Made by a program: the position numbers and the translations under genes | The notes under the pieces: generated by a model | Database searches by the model: none | Seen by the model: the letters and a program-made list of their open reading frames with translations, nothing else | Told to the model about the DNA's origin: nothing | Shown: positions 4,140 through 6,442 of the stretch, piece by piece | Layout of the letters: every line of letters starts with the position of its first letter | Numbering within the stretch: the first letter of the stretch is position 1 | NCBI GenBank assembly: GCA_003131365.1 | Contig: PKVB01000040.1 | Span: 4,441-10,882, forward strand | Direction of reading: 5' to 3' | DNA: 6,442 nucleotides | DNA from: Gemmatimonadota bacterium | Lineage (GTDB): Bacteria; Gemmatimonadota; Gemmatimonadetes; Gemmatimonadales; Gemmatimonadaceae

Positions 4140-6416
4140 CTAAAGCAGTGCCACCGGGTCGCGATCGAGCGTGACGCGCAGCTGCGCCGTGTTCGGCACC
4201 TCGAACCGCTCCATGAAGTACCTGCTGACACGTGTGAGCTCGCCTGGATGCGCGGACTTGAGCAGGACGTGCCAGCGCCAGCGATTCTTGATTCGCTCAA
4301 TGGGACACGGGGCGGGCCCCACGACCGTCACTTCGTCTTCCGCGCGCGTCGCGATCAGCTCGCGCAGCCATTCACCGGCGTGGATGGCGAGCTTGGCAAC
4401 CGAATCCTCGACGAGCCCGCTGAAGACGATGTTCGCGATCCGGACGTTGGGCGGATACGGCGGGTCGACTCGGCCTTCCATCTCTTCGCGCACGAAGGAG
4501 ACGTAATCGTGCGCCACGGCGTACCGCACCGCGTGATGGCCGGGCAGCCTCGTTTGAATCAGCACGCGACCGCCTTTCGCGCCGCGTCCCGCTCTGCCCG
4601 AGACCTGACTCAGAAGCTGAAAGCACCGCTCCGACGCCCTGAAGTCCGGGAAATTGATCCCGACATCGGCGTCCACGACTCCCACGAGCGTGACATTGGG
4701 GAAGTCGAGTCCCTTGGCGATCATCTGGGTCCCGAGGAGAATATCAACTTCTCCCGCGGCGACGCGGTCGAGAATCCGGGTGTGCGCCCACTTCCCGCTC
4801 GTAGTGTCGACATCCATCCGCGCAATTCGAGCAGCTGGAAATCTCTCGGACAGAAGCCGCTCGACCTGCTGCGTGCCGAGCCCTCGCTGTCTGAGGTATC
4901 GTCCGCCGCAGCGCACGCAATCTGGCCTGGGATCTTCCTTGTGCAGGCAGTAGTGGCAGATGAGCCGCTCCGGATTCCGATGATGCGTGAGCGTGATGCT
5001 GCAGTTCGGGCAAGTCGCGACGGCGCCGCAGTCGACACACTGGATAAATGACGAGTAACCCCGCCGGTTCAGGAGCAGAATACTTTGCTCTCGGCGACTC
5101 ATGGTCTCGACAATCGCATCGTGAAGCGGCTCGCGAATCACGGCGCCGTAATCCACACCGCCCTGTGCCATCGCGTTGTAGTCCGTAGGAATCCGTCTCA
5201 GATCGATCACGTCGACGCTCGGGAGTCGTCCGCCGCCGACCCGCTCCGGGAGCGTCAACAGCTTGTACTTCCCAGAGGAGGCATTCGCCCAGCTTTCCAG
5301 TGAGGGGGTGGCGCTCCCGAGAACGGTGATAGCTCCCTCGTTTTTCGCGCGCACGATCGCCACTTCGCGCGCGTGGTAGCGCGGCGTCTCACCCTGCTTG
5401 TAGCTCGACTCGTGCTCTTCGTCGACGATGATCGCCCCCAGGTTCTCCAGCGGCGCGAACACCGCCGACCGCGCACCGACGACGATCCGCTTGTCTCCCC
5501 GCTTGAGCGCGAGCCAGGCGTCGTATCGCTCTCCCTCGCTGAGCGCCGAATGCAGAACCGCGATCCTATCGCCGAAAGCGGCGCGGAACCGATCCACCGT
5601 CTGGGGAGTGAGCGCGATCTCCGGGACCAGCACGATTGCCGTCTGTCCGCGCTCGTCCACGATCCGGCGCAGCAGCTCGATGTAGACGAGCGTCTTGCCG
5701 CTTCCGGTGATGCCGTGGAGGAGAAAGACATCCCCCTCAGCCGCGCTCGCCATGGTGTCAATCGCGTGGAGCTGCGCCGGCGTCGGCTCGAGTCTGGTCG
5801 CGGAGATACCGCCGCGCGACGAGAACGGGTCGCGCTCGACCTCCTCTTCCTCGATGACGACGAGCCCGCGCTTCTCGAGCGACTTGAGCACGGAGGGAGA
5901 AAAATCGAGCTGCGCGCTCAGATTCTCAAGCGACGTATTCCCGCCGAGCGATTCGACCAGCTCGAATACCGCCCGCTGCTGTTTGGAGCGGGCGAATGAC
6001 TTGTCCCGTTGCAGCAGGGACGGTATGTCCACGCCGAGCTTTACCACGCGCCGGGTTTTGCGCGTCGGACGCGGATCCTCCGCCCCGGTGAGGGCGGCAG
6101 GAAGCACGGTTCGGAGCACGACACCAAGCGGGACGATGTAGTAGTCCGCCATCCATCTGCACAGCTCGAGCAGCGATGCGCCGATCGCCGGCTCGGCGTC
6201 GGGCGATTCCAGCACGGCTTTGGGCTTTCGCTTGAGCGGACTAACGTCGCTGACTCCGATGCAGACGCCAATCTCCTTGCCGCTGCGGAGAGGAACGACC
6301 ACGCGCGACCCGACCACCACCGGATTTGCGAGCCCTTCTTCGACTGCGTAGGTGAATGTCTGGAAGAGCGGCAGCGGCAGCGCGACTTCGATGAACCGCG
6401 GCGCCTTGTCACGCAC
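4140..6416 (-). CDS. priA: Primosomal protein N', replication-restart DNA helicase PriA
   Basis: The 758-residue ATP-dependent 3'-5' helicase recognises stalled forks and helps reload the replicative helicase. The N-terminal 3'-DNA-end-binding domain covers about residues 7-105 (FIEVALPLPLFQTFTYAV...), followed by a winged-helix region to about 200. Lobe 1 has Walker A HGITGSGKT (234-242), the DEEH box at 332-335 and GSATPSLESW (367-376). A zinc-binding insertion has eight cysteines: 460, 463, 469, 472, 487, 490, 500 and 503. Lobe 2 contains GTQMIAKGLDFPNVTLVGV and the motif VI region QVSGRAGRG (604-612). The C-terminal domain runs to DRDPVALL. Length is close to the E. coli protein (about 732), and all key residues are present. 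The GTG at 6416 is the first usable start after an in-frame TAG at 6440-6438 and appears to overlap the end of an upstream gene; there is no strong Shine-Dalgarno sequence. It heads the visible minus-strand cluster. Confidence 0.97.
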   Translation of the reverse strand: MRDKAPRFIEVALPLPLFQTFTYAVEEGLANPVVVGSRVVVPLRSGKEIGVCIGVSDVSPLKRKPKAVLESPDAEPAIGASLLELCRWMADYYIVPLGVVLRTVLPAALTGAEDPRPTRKTRRVVKLGVDIPSLLQRDKSFARSKQQRAVFELVESLGGNTSLENLSAQLDFSPSVLKSLEKRGLVVIEEEEVERDPFSSRGGISATRLEPTPAQLHAIDTMASAAEGDVFLLHGITGSGKTLVYIELLRRIVDERGQTAIVLVPEIALTPQTVDRFRAAFGDRIAVLHSALSEGERYDAWLALKRGDKRIVVGARSAVFAPLENLGAIIVDEEHESSYKQGETPRYHAREVAIVRAKNEGAITVLGSATPSLESWANASSGKYKLLTLPERVGGGRLPSVDVIDLRRIPTDYNAMAQGGVDYGAVIREPLHDAIVETMSRREQSILLLNRRGYSSFIQCVDCGAVATCPNCSITLTHHRNPERLICHYCLHKEDPRPDCVRCGGRYLRQRGLGTQQVERLLSERFPAARIARMDVDTTSGKWAHTRILDRVAAGEVDILLGTQMIAKGLDFPNVTLVGVVDADVGINFPDFRASERCFQLLSQVSGRAGRGAKGGRVLIQTRLPGHHAVRYAVAHDYVSFVREEMEGRVDPPYPPNVRIANIVFSGLVEDSVAKLAIHAGEWLRELIATRAEDEVTVVGPAPCPIERIKNRWRWHVLLKSAHPGELTRVSRYFMERFEVPNTAQLRVTLDRDPVALL

Positions 6417-6442
6417 TCTGAAATGCCGCGGCCAGATCTACG
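6409..6442 (-). CDS. Possible C-terminal end of an upstream gene overlapping priA
   Basis: On the minus strand, the frame beginning at 6441 reads ten residues (VDLAAAFQSA) to a TGA at 6411-6409, eight bases inside priA. This would be the tail of an upstream gene in the same transcription unit, which would explain the weak ribosome-binding site of priA. Only about 30 bases are visible, so the gene cannot be identified, and another frame is also open to the window edge. Confidence 0.3.
   Translation of the reverse strand, partial: VDLAAAFQSA

Overview
This is a GC-rich bacterial chromosomal window with tightly packed genes on both strands. The gene content and protein style (a PriA with eight zinc-site cysteines, a stand-alone LOR/SDH-domain protein, and an alkaline-phosphatase-superfamily phosphodiesterase) would fit a soil-type phylum such as Gemmatimonadota. 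That placement is an impression from protein style, not a proof.

Left part, plus strand. The window opens inside the last 53 codons of a response-regulator receiver domain (1-162). It is followed by a large metal-dependent phosphodiesterase/phosphatase of the alkaline phosphatase superfamily (about 228-1940) that keeps the expected metal-binding and nucleophile motifs.

Right part, minus strand, read from right to left. The tail of an unidentified gene probably overlaps the start of priA (6416-4140), the replication-restart helicase. Sixteen bases later comes a TIGR00300/LOR-SDH family protein (4123-3002), probably related to the NAD-dependent ornithine cyclodeaminases. Next is a conserved-looking hypothetical protein (2961-2491). 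These genes look like one transcription unit. The junction between the last two carries a 13-bp direct repeat that places a 'GTGA' stop/start overlap at both ends of a 15-codon mini-ORF.

Middle, 1941-2490. The two gene sets converge on a 550-bp non-coding region, the most unusual part of the window. It holds two related elements of 144 bases in inverted orientation (1972-2115 and 2310-2453), separated by 194 bases rich in hairpins. Each element is closed by a perfect stem of 15-16 bp. The two stems differ at four base pairs, all changed on both sides, which is what conserved RNA (or DNA) secondary structure looks like. Each element begins 31-37 bases after the stop codon of the gene that reads into it, in the sense orientation of that gene, so each convergent transcript would carry its own copy in the 3' untranslated region. 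I do not recognise the element as a known RNA family. It is the best candidate here for something undescribed.
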